Source of the DNA: Pseudodesulfovibrio thermohalotolerans
GTDB lineage: Bacteria > Desulfobacterota > Desulfovibrionia > Desulfovibrionales > Desulfovibrionaceae
NCBI RefSeq assembly: GCF_021353295.2
Contig: NZ_CP120635.1
Span: 3,179,501 to 3,243,500 of the forward strand
Direction: 5' to 3'
DNA: 64,000 bases
The notes beneath the pieces were generated by a model. The model was given only the letters and a program-made list of their open reading frames with translations. It was not told the DNA's origin and searched no databases. Both the position numbers and the translations under genes were made by a program. Positions 42,540-53,406 of this stretch are shown here, piece after piece. How positions within the stretch are numbered: position 1 is the first letter of the stretch; every line of letters starts with the position of its first letter.

Positions 42540-44501
42540 ATGGCAAAGGACAACACAAGGCGCACAGATCACAGCGGGATCAAGATGGGGTTCGTCATGG
42601 CCCTCTTCTCGATTGCGCTCGGTGCTCTGTGGTTTCGCACAGGCTGGGTGCAGCTCCATGAGGGCGACGCTCTGGCCGAGCAAGCCTCCAGACAGAGCCT
42701 GGCCGCCGAATACGAATACGGCGAACGGGGCCGCATTCTCGACCGCAACGGCGAGATGCTGGCGACCTCCGTGGAGGCCCAGTCCGTATTCGCACGTCCT
42801 CACAAGATCGAAAATCTCGACGTAGCCTGCGATGTCCTTTCCCGCGACCTCAAGCTTTCCCGCCGCGACGTCTACCGCAAGCTCAAGTCCCGCAAGAAAT
42901 TCGTCTGGATAAAGCGGCAGATCACTGACCGCGAGGCCGCCGCCCTGACCAGGGCGGACCTCAAGGGAGTCCGACTGACCACGGAGCACTCCCGCATCTA
43001 TCCCAACGGGCATCTGGCCGGGCAACTGCTCGGCTTCACCGATATCGACGGCCGAGGCCGCGAGGGTGTCGAACATCTTTTCGACAAGCTGCTCTCCCCG
43101 AGCAAGGCCGAGTTCGTGGTCCAGCGCGACGCCACCGGCAGACGCCTCTACCTGGACGCCCACGGCCGCGAGATCAACGTCAACGGCAAGGATGTCCGGC
43201 TGACCATCGACACACACATCCAGCACGCCGCCGAACAGGCCCTTGCCAACTCCATAGCCAAATACGACGCCCGCGCGGGCATCGTCCTGGTGGTGGACGT
43301 GGCGTCCGGCGACATCCTGGCCATGGCCAGCGAGCCGTTCTTCAACCCGAACACGGTGCGTTCCTCCGACCCGGCCCAACGGCGGCTGCGTCCGCTGACC
43401 GATATTTACGAGCCCGGCTCCACCATGAAGCCGCTGCTCTTCGCCGCCGCCATCCAGGAAGGCCTGATCTCCCCCGACACGCTCATCGACTGCGAAAACG
43501 GACGCTGGCGGGTGGCCAACAAGGTCATCCGGGACACCCACCCCGCCAGATGGCTCCCCGCCCACAAGGTCCTGCGCTACTCGTCCAACATCGGCACGGC
43601 CAAGATCGGCATGGAGCTGGGGTCCGGGGTCTATTACGACTACCTGACCAAGCTGGGCTTCGGCGAAAAGACCGACCTCGGAATGCCGGGCGAGGCCGCA
43701 GGCATCCTCCGCTCCCCGGGCTCCTGGACCTCCGTGGACCTTGCGGCCATCAGCTTCGGCCAGTCCATCGGCGTGACCGCCGTGCAGTTGGCCAAGGGGT
43801 TCCTCTGCCTGGCCAACCAGGGCGCGACCAAGGACCTGAATCTCATCCTGGTTCCCGAGCACATGCGCCGGAACGCCTCCATTCAGGTTTTCAGCCCCGA
43901 GACCGCCGCCACCGTCCTGAAGATGATGGAGGAAGTCGTCCAGGAAGACGGCACCGGGCGCAGCGCGCGCATCGAGGGCATCACCATGGCCGGCAAGACC
44001 GGCACCGCGCAGAAGGCATCCAAAAAGGGCGGCTACGGCGATCAATATCTCTCCTCCTTCGTGGCGCTGGTTCCGGCCGAAGAGCCCGAACTGCTGGTCA
44101 TCACCATGATCGACGAACCGCAGAAGTCCCCATACGGCTCCATGGTCGCCGCCCCGGTCTGCCGCGAGGTGACCGTGCGCACCCTGGCCTACCACGGCCA
44201 GTTGTCCGAGACTCTGCACGCCGACGCAACGGTAAGCGCGCCCGCGTCCGCCCTTTCCGGCGCGTCGCTGGAAAAGGCCGTGCCCATGCCCGTGGCCCCC
44301 TCCGTGAAGGATCGGGTCCCCAACATGAAGGGACTTCCCGTACGCAGGGCGTTGGAGACCCTGGCGGGAATGGGAATAGTCCCCGTGCTCAAGGGGCAGG
44401 GGATGACGGTCACGCGCCAGGAGCCGCCCGCGGGGCAGCCCTGGCCCGGCAACCGAACCAAGGAGGGAACGGAAGATGTTTTTGTTCTCTGGCTCTCATA
44501 G
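42540..44501 (+). CDS. ftsI: Septal peptidoglycan transpeptidase (PBP3-type) with PASTA domain
   Basis: A 653-residue class B penicillin-binding protein. A single N-terminal membrane helix (about 15-35) is followed by the dimerisation domain (RGRILDRNGEMLA near 60) and the transpeptidase domain with the three active-site motifs: STMK (within YEPGSTMKPLL), SSN (RYSSNIG), and KTG (AGKTGTAQ). A C-terminal PASTA domain (VPNMKGLPVRRALETLAGMG) ends the protein. It cross-links septal peptidoglycan with FtsW. PASTA on FtsI is usual in several lineages but absent in E. coli. The murE start lies 25 bases past the stop. Confidence 0.95.
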   Translation: MAKDNTRRTDHSGIKMGFVMALFSIALGALWFRTGWVQLHEGDALAEQASRQSLAAEYEYGERGRILDRNGEMLATSVEAQSVFARPHKIENLDVACDVLSRDLKLSRRDVYRKLKSRKKFVWIKRQITDREAAALTRADLKGVRLTTEHSRIYPNGHLAGQLLGFTDIDGRGREGVEHLFDKLLSPSKAEFVVQRDATGRRLYLDAHGREINVNGKDVRLTIDTHIQHAAEQALANSIAKYDARAGIVLVVDVASGDILAMASEPFFNPNTVRSSDPAQRRLRPLTDIYEPGSTMKPLLFAAAIQEGLISPDTLIDCENGRWRVANKVIRDTHPARWLPAHKVLRYSSNIGTAKIGMELGSGVYYDYLTKLGFGEKTDLGMPGEAAGILRSPGSWTSVDLAAISFGQSIGVTAVQLAKGFLCLANQGATKDLNLILVPEHMRRNASIQVFSPETAATVLKMMEEVVQEDGTGRSARIEGITMAGKTGTAQKASKKGGYGDQYLSSFVALVPAEEPELLVITMIDEPQKSPYGSMVAAPVCREVTVRTLAYHGQLSETLHADATVSAPASALSGASLEKAVPMPVAPSVKDRVPNMKGLPVRRALETLAGMGIVPVLKGQGMTVTRQEPPAGQPWPGNRTKEGTEDVFVLWLS

Positions 44502-44526
44502 AGAAAAGGAAAAGGTACGGGGCGTC

Positions 44527-45987
44527 ATGGATTTCGAATCCCTGTTGGAAAAGGCAAAAAAAGGACTGGTGGTGCGCACGGACTCGCGCAAGCTCCAGGA
44601 CGGCGAATGTTTCGTGGCCATGCCCGGCGCGAAAGTGCGCGGCGTGGACTACATCCCCGACGCGCTGAACAACGGCGCGCGCTACGTGGTGGCTCCCGAA
44701 GCGGCCCACGACCTGGTCGCGCCGGTGGTGGAGGACCGGGCCGTCGCCGTATACGTGGAGAATCCGGCCGTCGCCCTGGGCGAACTGGCCCGCGCCTATT
44801 TCCATCTCCTTGACCGCGACCTCAAGCTGGTGGCCGTCACCGGAACGAACGGCAAGACGACCACTTCCTACATCATCGAGCACCTGCTGGCCTCCAGCGG
44901 TCTCAAGGTGGGCGTGCTCGGCACGGTCAACTACCGCTGGCCCGGCTTCACCATGGACGCGCCCCTGACCACGCCGGACTGCTGGATGATCCACGAGCTG
45001 CTCTTCAACATGAAGAAAGCTGACGTGGACGTCGCCGTCATGGAGGTTTCTTCCCACGCCCTGGACCAGTACCGCGTGGCCGGACTGGATTTCGACGCCG
45101 CCGTATTCACCAACCTGACCCAGGACCACCTGGACTACCACGGCGACATGGAGACGTATTTCGGTGCCAAGGCCAAGCTCTTCGCCGAGTATCCGCGTCT
45201 GAACAAGGCTGCGGTCATCAACTACGACGATCCCTATGGCCGCAGGCTCCTGGCCGATTGCGACAACGGCATCGGCTACGGCATCGGCGATCCGTCCGGG
45301 ATCGGCGAAAAGCCCCTGCTCAAGGGCCGCATCCTGTCCATGACCGGCCAGGGAATGGAGATCGAGATCTCCTGGAAGAACAAGACCTGGGTGGTCAAGT
45401 CCCCGCTGGTGGGCTCCTTCAACGCCCTGAACCTGCTGGCCGCGCAGGCCGTGGGGCTTCAGCTCGGCCTGAGCGGCAAGGACATGCGCAAGCTGGCGAC
45501 CTTCCCCGGGGTGCCCGGCCGCCTGGAACGGGTCATGAACGACCGGAACCTGGACATCTTCGTGGACTACGCCCACACCCCGGACGCCCTCGAAAACGTG
45601 CAGCGGACCCTCAAGGAACTGGATTTCAAACGGCTCATCACCGTATTCGGCTGCGGCGGCGACCGCGACCGGACCAAGCGTCCGCTCATGGCGCAATCCG
45701 CCGCCCGCTACGCCGACGTTGCCGTGCTCACCTCGGACAACCCCCGCACCGAGGACCCGGCGGCCATCATGGACGACGCGCGCCCCGGCCTGGCCGAAGC
45801 AAGACACGTAATGGAAAACCCGGACCGGGCCGAGGCCATCAAGATGGCCGTGGCTGAAATGGAACCCGGAGACGCCCTGCTCATCGCGGGCAAGGGCCAT
45901 GAAGATTATCAGATTATCGGCACCACCAAGCGCCACTTCTCCGACAAAGAGGCCGCGCTCAAAGCCATTGAGGAAGTATATTCGTGA
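44527..45987 (+). CDS. murE: UDP-MurNAc-tripeptide synthetase (meso-diaminopimelate adding)
   Basis: A 486-residue Mur ligase. The ATP loop VTGTNGKTTTSYI is near residue 107, followed by EVSSHALDQYRV and the C-terminal DYAHTPDALENV. The motif SDNPRTEDP in the last domain is the DNPR signature of meso-diaminopimelate-specific MurE, so the wall has mDAP. I prefer the ATG at 44527 (MDFESLLEKA) behind ACGGGGCGTC; the frame is open back to 44476 inside ftsI. It overlaps murF by four bases. Confidence 0.94.
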   Translation: MDFESLLEKAKKGLVVRTDSRKLQDGECFVAMPGAKVRGVDYIPDALNNGARYVVAPEAAHDLVAPVVEDRAVAVYVENPAVALGELARAYFHLLDRDLKLVAVTGTNGKTTTSYIIEHLLASSGLKVGVLGTVNYRWPGFTMDAPLTTPDCWMIHELLFNMKKADVDVAVMEVSSHALDQYRVAGLDFDAAVFTNLTQDHLDYHGDMETYFGAKAKLFAEYPRLNKAAVINYDDPYGRRLLADCDNGIGYGIGDPSGIGEKPLLKGRILSMTGQGMEIEISWKNKTWVVKSPLVGSFNALNLLAAQAVGLQLGLSGKDMRKLATFPGVPGRLERVMNDRNLDIFVDYAHTPDALENVQRTLKELDFKRLITVFGCGGDRDRTKRPLMAQSAARYADVAVLTSDNPRTEDPAAIMDDARPGLAEARHVMENPDRAEAIKMAVAEMEPGDALLIAGKGHEDYQIIGTTKRHFSDKEAALKAIEEVYS

Positions 45988-47372
45988 ACCTGACCCTGGC
46001 TGAAGTCGCACGCTGCCTCGGCGCACCCGCCGACGAGGGATTCGAGGATACCGTCGTCACGGAAGTGAAGACGGATTCCCGTACAGTGGAATCCGGCGAC
46101 CTCTTTTTCTGCATCGCGGGCGAAAATTTCGACGGGCATGAGTTCGCCGCACAGGCCGCCGCAAAGGGCGCCTGCGCCGTGGTGGCCTCGCGTATGATCG
46201 GCGACATCGGCGTGCCGGTCGTCATGGTCCGCGACACCGTAACCGCTTTGGGCAGGCTCGCGGCCTGCTGGCGCGACACCTGCGGCGCCAAGCTCGTGGC
46301 CGTGACCGGCACGGCGGGCAAAACCACGGTCAAGGAAATGCTCCACGCCGTGGCCTCGCAACGCTTCGCAACGGCCAAAAACTACCGGAACTTCAACAAC
46401 CAGATCGGCCTGCCCATGTCCATGCTCAAGGCATCCGCTGACCAGGAGCTGTGGATCATGGAACTGGGCATCTCCCGACGCGGAGACATGGAAGAGCTGG
46501 CCCCGGTGGCCAGCCCGGACCTGGCCATCATCACCAACGTGGGCCCCGGCCACCTGGAAGGGCTCGGCAACGAGGCGGGCGTGGCCCAGGCAAAGACCTC
46601 CCTGCTCCGCTATCTGCGCCAGGGCGGCAGCGCTGTCGTCGGCAGGGACTATCCCCTGCTGTGGAACGCGGCCCTCGAACTGACGGACGCCCCGGTGGGC
46701 TTCTCCGGCAGAGAGGACGCGGACACCGATTTCGCCGCAATCTTCCTCGGCTCCACCCCCGACGGACGAGGACGCTACAGGCTGCGCACCCCTGACGGCG
46801 ACGGCGAATTGACCGCCCCGTTCTGCGGCACCCACTACGCCGAGAATCTGGCCTGCGTGGCCGCCGCCGCCCACTCGCTGGGCATGACCCGCGACGAGGT
46901 CGTGAGCGGCGTACAGACCCTGGCCGCCGACCCCCAGCGGTTCTGCTGCAAGATCGGCAACGGCGTCACGGTCATCGACGACACCTACAACGCCAACCCC
47001 CTGTCCACGGCCAAGGCCATCCGCACGGCGGCCGGCATGGCATGCGGCCTGCCCCTGGTGCTGGTCCTCGGCGACATGCGCGAGCTTGGCGATGAAACGG
47101 CCATGCGCCATGAAGAGATCGGACGCATCGCCAACGAAGCTGCCCCGCTGGCCGTCTTCTACAAGGGCGAGCACCGCGCCGACGTGGAACGCGGATTGGG
47201 CGGCAAGGCGCAAGCGATCACCGATGTCGACGAACTTCTGAAGGCGTGGCGCGCCCTGGAACTGGACCGCGCCGTGGTCCTGGTCAAGGGTTCCCGGTCC
47301 CTGAAGATGGAGCTCTTCGCCAACGCCCTGTGCCGGGAATTGAACGCGGAAGTCCAGGGAGGCGCAAAGTGA
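45984..47372 (+). CDS. murF: UDP-MurNAc-pentapeptide synthetase (D-Ala-D-Ala adding)
   Basis: A 462-residue Mur ligase. The start is GTG at 45984 inside the murE stop (GTGA). The ATP loop [14 protein letters not shown] is near residue 105, then [17 protein letters not shown] and [15 protein letters not shown], which is typical of MurF, and [17 protein letters not shown] in the last domain. It adds D-Ala-D-Ala. No ddl gene is in the cluster. Confidence 0.95.
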   Translation: MNLTLAEVARCLGAPADEGFEDTVVTEVKTDSRTVESGDLFFCIAGENFDGHEFAAQAAAKGACAVVASRMIGDIGVPVVMVRDTVTALGRLAACWRDTCGAKLVAVTGTAGKTTVKEMLHAVASQRFATAKNYRNFNNQIGLPMSMLKASADQELWIMELGISRRGDMEELAPVASPDLAIITNVGPGHLEGLGNEAGVAQAKTSLLRYLRQGGSAVVGRDYPLLWNAALELTDAPVGFSGREDADTDFAAIFLGSTPDGRGRYRLRTPDGDGELTAPFCGTHYAENLACVAAAAHSLGMTRDEVVSGVQTLAADPQRFCCKIGNGVTVIDDTYNANPLSTAKAIRTAAGMACGLPLVLVLGDMRELGDETAMRHEEIGRIANEAAPLAVFYKGEHRADVERGLGGKAQAITDVDELLKAWRALELDRAVVLVKGSRSLKMELFANALCRELNAEVQGGAK

Positions 47373-48445
47373 TCTATAACCTGCTCGTTCCGCTCAGCAC
47401 GGACGTAGGCGTCCTCAACGTCTTCCGCTACATCACCTTCCGGTCGGTGTGGGCGCTTTTGACGGCCCTCATCCTGTCCATCCTGTTCGGCCCGGCCATG
47501 ATCCGCTGGCTGACCAAGATCAAATGCGGCCAGTACATCCGCGAGGACGGCCCCAAGCACCAGGCCAAGCAGGGCACCCCGACCATGGGCGGGATCATGA
47601 TCCTCTTCTCCGTGGCGATGTCCACCCTGCTCTGGGCCGACCTGACCAACATCTACGTCTGGCTGACGCTGCTGGCCTTTGCCGGGTTCAGCGCCATCGG
47701 CTTCGCGGACGACTACATCAAGGTCGTCAAACGGCGGAACAAGGGCCTTTCCCCCAAGGCCAAATTCGTCCTGCAATGCCTGGTGGCCTCCGCGGCCATC
47801 GCCATGCTCATCAACGAACCGGCCTATTCCACCCGACTGTCCGTGCCGTTCTTCAAGAACTTCAACCCGGACCTCGGCTGGTTCTACCTGCCGTTCGCCC
47901 TGGTCGTCATGGTCGGAGCGAGCAACGCGGTCAACCTGACCGACGGCCTGGACGGGCTGGCCATCGGCCCCATGGTCGTGGCCATGGCCTGCTTCGCCAT
48001 CTTCATCTACGTTTCGGGCCACGCCACCATGGCCGAATATCTCCAGGTCCAGAACATCCAGGGCATCGGCGAAGTGACGGTCTTCTGCGGCGCGATGGTC
48101 GGCGCGGGCCTCGGATTCCTGTGGTTCAACGCCCATCCGGCGCAGGTCTTCATGGGCGACGTGGGGTCGCTCGGTCTCGGCGGGGCCCTGGGCTTCGTGG
48201 CCGTGCTGGCCAAACAGGAGCTGCTGCTGGCCATTGTGGGCGGCGTGTTCGTCTTCGAGACCCTGTCGGTCATCCTGCAGGTGGGTTACTTCAAACTCAC
48301 CGGGGGCAAGCGCATCTTCAAGATGGCCCCCCTGCACCACCATTTCGAACTCAAGGGCATTCCCGAATCCAAGATCATTGTGCGCTTCTGGATTCTGTCC
48401 ATACTCATGGCCCTCATGGCCCTGTCCACTCTGAAGCTGAGGTAG
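47369..48445 (+). CDS. mraY: Phospho-MurNAc-pentapeptide transferase
   Basis: A 358-residue membrane protein with about ten helices. MraY transfers the MurNAc-pentapeptide to undecaprenyl phosphate, making lipid I. Motifs: [11 protein letters not shown], the aspartate pair [19 protein letters not shown], and [12 protein letters not shown] with [10 protein letters not shown] near the end. The start is GTG at 47369 overlapping the murF stop (GTGA), with GGGAGG upstream. The family N-terminus begins here. Confidence 0.96.
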   Translation: MIYNLLVPLSTDVGVLNVFRYITFRSVWALLTALILSILFGPAMIRWLTKIKCGQYIREDGPKHQAKQGTPTMGGIMILFSVAMSTLLWADLTNIYVWLTLLAFAGFSAIGFADDYIKVVKRRNKGLSPKAKFVLQCLVASAAIAMLINEPAYSTRLSVPFFKNFNPDLGWFYLPFALVVMVGASNAVNLTDGLDGLAIGPMVVAMACFAIFIYVSGHATMAEYLQVQNIQGIGEVTVFCGAMVGAGLGFLWFNAHPAQVFMGDVGSLGLGGALGFVAVLAKQELLLAIVGGVFVFETLSVILQVGYFKLTGGKRIFKMAPLHHHFELKGIPESKIIVRFWILSILMALMALSTLKLR

Positions 48446-48449
48446 CGTC

Positions 48450-49754
48450 GTGAACCGCATCGTCCAGAAATACATCAACGACGCCGTCTTCAACGGCAAA
48501 CAGGCCGTGGTTGTCGGCACCGGCAAGTCCGGTCTGGCCGCCGCCCGGCTGCTCGACGTGCTCGGCGCGAAGGTCCGCGTGGCCGACCGCGACGAGACGG
48601 TCGCCGAGGAGAAACTCGGCGAACTCGCCGGTCGAGTGGAACTGATTACCGGCCCCCACGAGAAGCGCCACTTCGCGGACGCGGACCTTGTGGTCTTCTC
48701 TCCCGGCGTGCCCGTGCGCAAGCTGGCCCCGGCCCTGGAAGGACTGCCCCCGGAAAACCTGGTCTCCGAGCTGGAGTTCGCCTCCTGGTTCATCGAGGCC
48801 CCGATCCTGGCCGTGACCGGCTCCAACGGCAAAACCACGACCACCACGCTCATCTCCGCCATCCTGGAGAAGGCAGGCCGCAAGGTTTTCACCGGCGGCA
48901 ACATCGGCGTGCCCCTGTGCGAATATCTCCTGGACATGGAACCGGCCGAGATCATCGTTCTGGAGGTATCCAGCTTCCAGTTGCAGAACTGCCACGGATT
49001 CAAGCCGCATGTGGGTCTGTTCCTGAATTTCTCCGCCAACCACCTGGACTACCACGCGGACATGGACGAGTACCTGGACGCCAAGCTCCATATGTTCAGC
49101 CGGATGACGGCCGACGACACGGCGCTGCTCCACGAATCCCTGCATCCCCTGCTCGACGGGCGCACCTTCACCGGCGCACGCGTGGAATGGTTCGGCCCGA
49201 CAAGCCGCTTCGACGCCCCGCACCTCATGGGCGAACACAACCGCTCCAACGTGGAAGCCGCCTGGCAGGCGGTAAGCCGGTTCGGCGTCACCGAAGAGGA
49301 AGCCGCCGAGGCCATCCGCGACTTCCGGCCGCTGGCCCACCGCATCGAACCCGTGGCCGAGAAGAACGGCGTACTCTACGTCAACGACTCCAAGGCCACC
49401 ACCCTGGACGCGGCCCAGGCCGCCGTGCACGCCTTTGACCGGCCCGTGCGCATCCTCATGGGCGGCGTCTGGAAGGGCGGCGACGTGACCGCCTTTGCCG
49501 AGGCCATCGACGGCCGCGTGGCGGCCGTGGGGCTGTACGGCGGCTCGCGCGAAATCTTGGAGCCGGAATTGAAAAAACGGTTCCCCGTAAGCTGGGACGA
49601 AACCCTGGAACAGGCCGTCAGGCGTCAGGCCGGACTGGCCGCGCCCGGCGACGTGATCCTGCTCTCTCCGGCCACCTCCTCCTTCGACCAGTACGCCAAC
49701 ATGGCGGAACGCGGCGCGGACTTCAAACGCACGGTGGAGGGCCTCGATGGCTAG
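48450..49754 (+). CDS. murD: UDP-MurNAc-L-alanine:D-glutamate ligase
   Basis: A 434-residue Mur ligase. It starts with GTG at 48450, four bases after the mraY stop. The N-terminal nucleotide fold has AVVVGTGKSGLAAARLL; the ATP loop VTGSNGKTTTTTL is near residue 118; then EVSSFQLQN and the late VNDSKATTLDAA. It adds D-Glu to UDP-MurNAc-L-Ala. The end overlaps ftsW by eight bases. Confidence 0.95.
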   Translation: MNRIVQKYINDAVFNGKQAVVVGTGKSGLAAARLLDVLGAKVRVADRDETVAEEKLGELAGRVELITGPHEKRHFADADLVVFSPGVPVRKLAPALEGLPPENLVSELEFASWFIEAPILAVTGSNGKTTTTTLISAILEKAGRKVFTGGNIGVPLCEYLLDMEPAEIIVLEVSSFQLQNCHGFKPHVGLFLNFSANHLDYHADMDEYLDAKLHMFSRMTADDTALLHESLHPLLDGRTFTGARVEWFGPTSRFDAPHLMGEHNRSNVEAAWQAVSRFGVTEEEAAEAIRDFRPLAHRIEPVAEKNGVLYVNDSKATTLDAAQAAVHAFDRPVRILMGGVWKGGDVTAFAEAIDGRVAAVGLYGGSREILEPELKKRFPVSWDETLEQAVRRQAGLAAPGDVILLSPATSSFDQYANMAERGADFKRTVEGLDG

Positions 49755-50868
49755 CGCTCTGAATGCCCGCAAAGACGGCGCAGGGGGCCGCGTGGACCCC
49801 TGGCTCCTGACGGCGACCCTGTTCCTGGCCGGGTTCGGCCTCATCATGGTCCTGTCGTCCTCGGGCATCATGGCCGAGCGCATCTATGGCGACACCTATT
49901 ACTTCTTCAAGCGCCAGCTCATGTTCACGGGCGCGGGAATCCTGGCCATGATCGCCTGCATCCAGATTCCCCGCCGGGCCATCTACTCCCTGACCTACGT
50001 ATGGGTGGGCCTGGCCATCGTGCTGCTGGCCCTGTGCGTCAGCCCGCTCGGAGCCAGCGTCAACGGCGCGAGCCGCTGGGTGCGCATCGGCTCCGTCAAC
50101 ATCCAGCCCCTGGAATATGCCAAGGTGGCCCTGGTCCTCTATCTGGCCTACTTCTTCGCCCGCAAGCAGGACCTGGTCCAGACCTTCTCCGTGGGCTTCC
50201 TGCCGCCCTTCCTGGTCACGGGCTTCCTGTGCGGCCTGCTCCTGCTCCAGCCCGACTTCGGCGGCGCGGTGGTCATGTGCGGCCTGCTCTTCTTCATGTG
50301 CCTGGTGGGCGGCACCCGGTTCAGCTACCTGTTCATCTCGCTGATCTTCGCGGGCGGCGCGGGCTGGCTGCTCATCTCGTCCTCGCCCTACCGATTCAAG
50401 CGATGGACCGCCTTCCTCGATCCTTTCGCCTCGGCCCAGAACGAGGGATATCAGTTGGTCCAGTCCCTGTACGCCTTCGGCTCGGGCAAACTTTTCGGCA
50501 TCGGCATCGGCGCGGGCCAGCGCAAGCTCTTCTTCCTGCCCGAGGCGCACAACGACTTCATCATGGCCGTGGTCGGCGAGGAACTCGGCTTCGTGGGCAT
50601 GTCCCTGTTCTTCCTGCTGGTGGGTTTCTTCCTCTATCGGGCCTTCCGCATCGCCATGCGGCTCGAAGACCTCCAGGACCGGTTCACGGCCTTCGGCGTG
50701 ACCTGCGTCCTGGCACTCGGCATGATTCTGAACCTGGCCGTGGTGCTGGGCACGGTGCCGCCCAAGGGCGTGGCCATGCCGTTCATCTCCTACGGCGGAT
50801 CGAGCCTGACGGTGTCCTTCATCTGCGCTGGCCTCCTGCTCAATCTCTCAAGGAGGGTCAAGGCATGA
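49747..50868 (+). CDS. ftsW: Septal glycosyltransferase FtsW (SEDS family)
   Basis: A 373-residue protein with ten membrane helices, the SEDS family plan. Motifs: LMVLSSSGIMAE near the first helices, GASRWVRIGSVNIQPLEYAK, QPDFGGAVVM, and LPEAHNDFIMAVVGEELGF. The last of these is the conserved large loop, which includes the catalytic region. FtsW polymerises lipid II at the septum with FtsI. The start ATG at 49747 overlaps murD. It is followed with a four-base overlap by murG. Confidence 0.95.
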   Translation: MASALNARKDGAGGRVDPWLLTATLFLAGFGLIMVLSSSGIMAERIYGDTYYFFKRQLMFTGAGILAMIACIQIPRRAIYSLTYVWVGLAIVLLALCVSPLGASVNGASRWVRIGSVNIQPLEYAKVALVLYLAYFFARKQDLVQTFSVGFLPPFLVTGFLCGLLLLQPDFGGAVVMCGLLFFMCLVGGTRFSYLFISLIFAGGAGWLLISSSPYRFKRWTAFLDPFASAQNEGYQLVQSLYAFGSGKLFGIGIGAGQRKLFFLPEAHNDFIMAVVGEELGFVGMSLFFLLVGFFLYRAFRIAMRLEDLQDRFTAFGVTCVLALGMILNLAVVLGTVPPKGVAMPFISYGGSSLTVSFICAGLLLNLSRRVKA

Positions 50869-51953
50869 CCCTGAACCGCGTCATTCTGACCACCGGCGGA
50901 ACCGGCGGCCACATCTTCCCGGCCCTTTCCGTGGCCACGGCCCTGACCGAATACAACAAGGGCATGCGCATCCTTTTCATGGGCGGCCCCGGTCCCGAAG
51001 GCGAGCTGGCCCGCAGGCACGGCCTGGAATTTCTGGAGCTGCCCGCCGGCGGCATCATGGGCAAGGGCATCCCCGGCGCGCTCTCCGGCCTGGGCTGGCT
51101 CGGCACGGGCATCCCCAAGGCCCTCTTCGAAGTCTGGCGCTTCCGGCCCGACGCGGTCATAGGCTTCGGCGGATACGCGGGCTTCTGCCCTGTGCTGGCG
51201 GCCCGCATCCTCGGCATCCCCACGGCCGTGCACGAGCAGAACTCGGTGCCCGGCGTAACCAACAAGGTCCTGGGGAAAATGGTCAACCGAATCTTCCTGA
51301 GCTTCCCGGACGCCATGGGCCTGTTCCCGGCGGACAAGACCTTCCTCACCGGCAACCCGGTTCGGCCCGAGATTTTCAAGGCGGGCGAACGGCGGCGGGG
51401 ACACACCCCGGGCAAGCGGGTGTTCGTCTTCGGCGGCAGCCAGGGCGCACGGCCCGTCAACGACGCCGTGATCGAAGCCCTGCCCCGGTTCATGGAAGCG
51501 GACGTCACCCTGGTCCACCAAACGGGCCGGATCGATTTTTCACGCGTACGCGCCGCCTACGAGGCGGCCGGTGCGGACCCGGCACAGGTCCGGGAGTTTA
51601 TCGAGGACATGGGGGCCGAATACGCCGCCTGCGACCTGGTCATATGCCGGTCAGGGGCGAGCACGGTCTTCGAAATTGCGGCGGCGGGGGCTCCGGCCAT
51701 ATTCGTGCCCTTCCCCCAGGCCACCCACGACCATCAGACAATGAACGCCAGGGCCATGACCGACATCGGCGCGGCCGTGCTGCTCCCCCAATCCGGGTTG
51801 AGCGGCGCGACGCTGGCCGACCGGGTCTTCAAACTGCTCGACGACCGCGAGCGGCTGGAATCCATGGAAACGGCGGCGAAAGGCATGGCCAGACGATTCG
51901 CGGCGCGCGACATCGTGGCCGGGCTGGCCGCCATGGCCGGGCAGGAGCAATAG
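50865..51953 (+). CDS. murG: Lipid II-forming GlcNAc transferase
   Basis: A 362-residue protein. It adds GlcNAc to lipid I at the inner face of the membrane. Motifs: TTGGTGGHIFPALS (first glycine-rich loop), FGGYAGFCPVLAA, HEQNSVPGVTNK, FVFGGSQGARPVN, and the donor-binding CRSGASTVFEIAAAGAPAIFVPFP. The start at 50865 has AAGGAGGGTCAAGGC upstream and overlaps ftsW by four bases. murC follows three bases later. Confidence 0.96.
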   Translation: MTLNRVILTTGGTGGHIFPALSVATALTEYNKGMRILFMGGPGPEGELARRHGLEFLELPAGGIMGKGIPGALSGLGWLGTGIPKALFEVWRFRPDAVIGFGGYAGFCPVLAARILGIPTAVHEQNSVPGVTNKVLGKMVNRIFLSFPDAMGLFPADKTFLTGNPVRPEIFKAGERRRGHTPGKRVFVFGGSQGARPVNDAVIEALPRFMEADVTLVHQTGRIDFSRVRAAYEAAGADPAQVREFIEDMGAEYAACDLVICRSGASTVFEIAAAGAPAIFVPFPQATHDHQTMNARAMTDIGAAVLLPQSGLSGATLADRVFKLLDDRERLESMETAAKGMARRFAARDIVAGLAAMAGQEQ

Positions 51954-51956
51954 ATT

Positions 51957-53396
51957 ATGGCAGCACAGGGACCTTATCTTACCGTAGGCGGCGAAGCGTG
52001 TCCGGCCATGCGGGCCAGGGTGAGCAACATCCACATGGTCGGCATCGGCGGTTCGGGCATGAACGGCATCGCAGAGGTGCTCATCAACATGGGCTTCACC
52101 GTGACCGGCTCGGACCTGTCCGCGTCGGCGGCAGTACGTAGACTGGAAAAGCTCGGCGCCACGGTTTTCATCGGCCACGGGACCGAGAACGTGGGCGATG
52201 CCGACGTGCTTATCAAGTCCACGGCCATCCCGGACGACAACCCGGAGCTGGTGACGGCCCGCGAACGCGGTATTCCGATCATCCCGCGCGCCGAGATGCT
52301 GGCCGAGCTCATGCGGCTGCGCACCGGCATCGCCGTGGCCGGAACCCACGGCAAGACGACCACCACCTCGCTGCTGGCGACCATTTTCACCGAGGCGGGC
52401 CTGGACCCGACGGTCATCATCGGCGGCAAGCTGAACACCTACGGCGCCAACGCGCGGCTCGGCGAGGGCGACTACCTTATCGCCGAGGCGGACGAATCGG
52501 ACGGCTCCTTCCTCCGGTTGGCCCCGATCCTCACCGTGGTCACGAACATCGACAAGGACCACCTGGATTTCTACGACAACCAGGACGCCATCGATCTGTC
52601 GTTCATGCGCTTCATGAACTCCACGCCCTTCTACGGCATGAACGTGGTCTGCGGCGACGATCCGGGCGTGCAGCGGCTCCTGCCGCTCATCAAACGCCCC
52701 TGCCTGACCTACGGCCTGGGCAAGAACAACAAGCTCAGGGGCGAGATCGTCAGCTCCCACCTGCGCTCCCTGTTCAAGGTCTACCTCGACGGCGAGCTGT
52801 GGGGCGAAGTCACCGTGGCCCAGCCCGGCACCCACAACGTGCTCAATGCCCTGGCCTGCATCGGAGTTGCGCTGGAAGTCGGCCTCGACAAAGAGCAGAT
52901 CATCAGCGGCCTGGCCAACTTCGGCGGCGTGGGACGGCGTTTCGACCGCAAGGGCGAAAACAAGGGCGTCATCGTGGTGGACGACTACGGCCATCACCCG
53001 GCCGAGATTATGGCCAACCTGCGCACCGCCAAGGAATGCTACCCCGACCGTCGTCTGGTGGTCGCCTTCCAGCCCCACCGCTTTTCGCGCACCAAGGCCC
53101 TGTTCGGCGAATTCTGCAAGGCCTTCGGCGATGCCGACGTCCTCCTGCTGACTGAAATCTATCCGGCCTCGGAATCGCCCATTCCCGGCGTGTCCGGCCT
53201 GTCGCTGGCGCAGGGCATCAAGCAGGTCTCCGAGACCAAGGTGCAGTTCTTCCCGGATTTCGATTCCCTGGAAAAACGGCTCAAGGACATCCTGCGGCCC
53301 GGCGACCTGTTCATGACCCAGGGCGCGGGTTCCGTTTGGCGCATAGGTGAAAACTGGCTCGAACAAGAAGACGACCCCGGACAAGGCGGAGAATAG
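51957..53396 (+). CDS. murC: UDP-MurNAc:L-alanine ligase
   Basis: A 479-residue Mur ligase. The N-terminal fold has [15 protein letters not shown], then the ATP loop [13 protein letters not shown] near residue 125, [12 protein letters not shown], and [12 protein letters not shown] in the last domain, which is typical of MurC. It is the first ligase of the pathway, adding L-Ala. The start at 51957 (MAAQGPYL) has CAGGAGCAA upstream; a second Met at 52008 is also possible, because family homology starts soon after. Confidence 0.95.
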   Translation: MAAQGPYLTVGGEACPAMRARVSNIHMVGIGGSGMNGIAEVLINMGFTVTGSDLSASAAVRRLEKLGATVFIGHGTENVGDADVLIKSTAIPDDNPELVTARERGIPIIPRAEMLAELMRLRTGIAVAGTHGKTTTTSLLATIFTEAGLDPTVIIGGKLNTYGANARLGEGDYLIAEADESDGSFLRLAPILTVVTNIDKDHLDFYDNQDAIDLSFMRFMNSTPFYGMNVVCGDDPGVQRLLPLIKRPCLTYGLGKNNKLRGEIVSSHLRSLFKVYLDGELWGEVTVAQPGTHNVLNALACIGVALEVGLDKEQIISGLANFGGVGRRFDRKGENKGVIVVDDYGHHPAEIMANLRTAKECYPDRRLVVAFQPHRFSRTKALFGEFCKAFGDADVLLLTEIYPASESPIPGVSGLSLAQGIKQVSETKVQFFPDFDSLEKRLKDILRPGDLFMTQGAGSVWRIGENWLEQEDDPGQGGE

Positions 53397-53406
53397 GAGT
53401 TTCCCC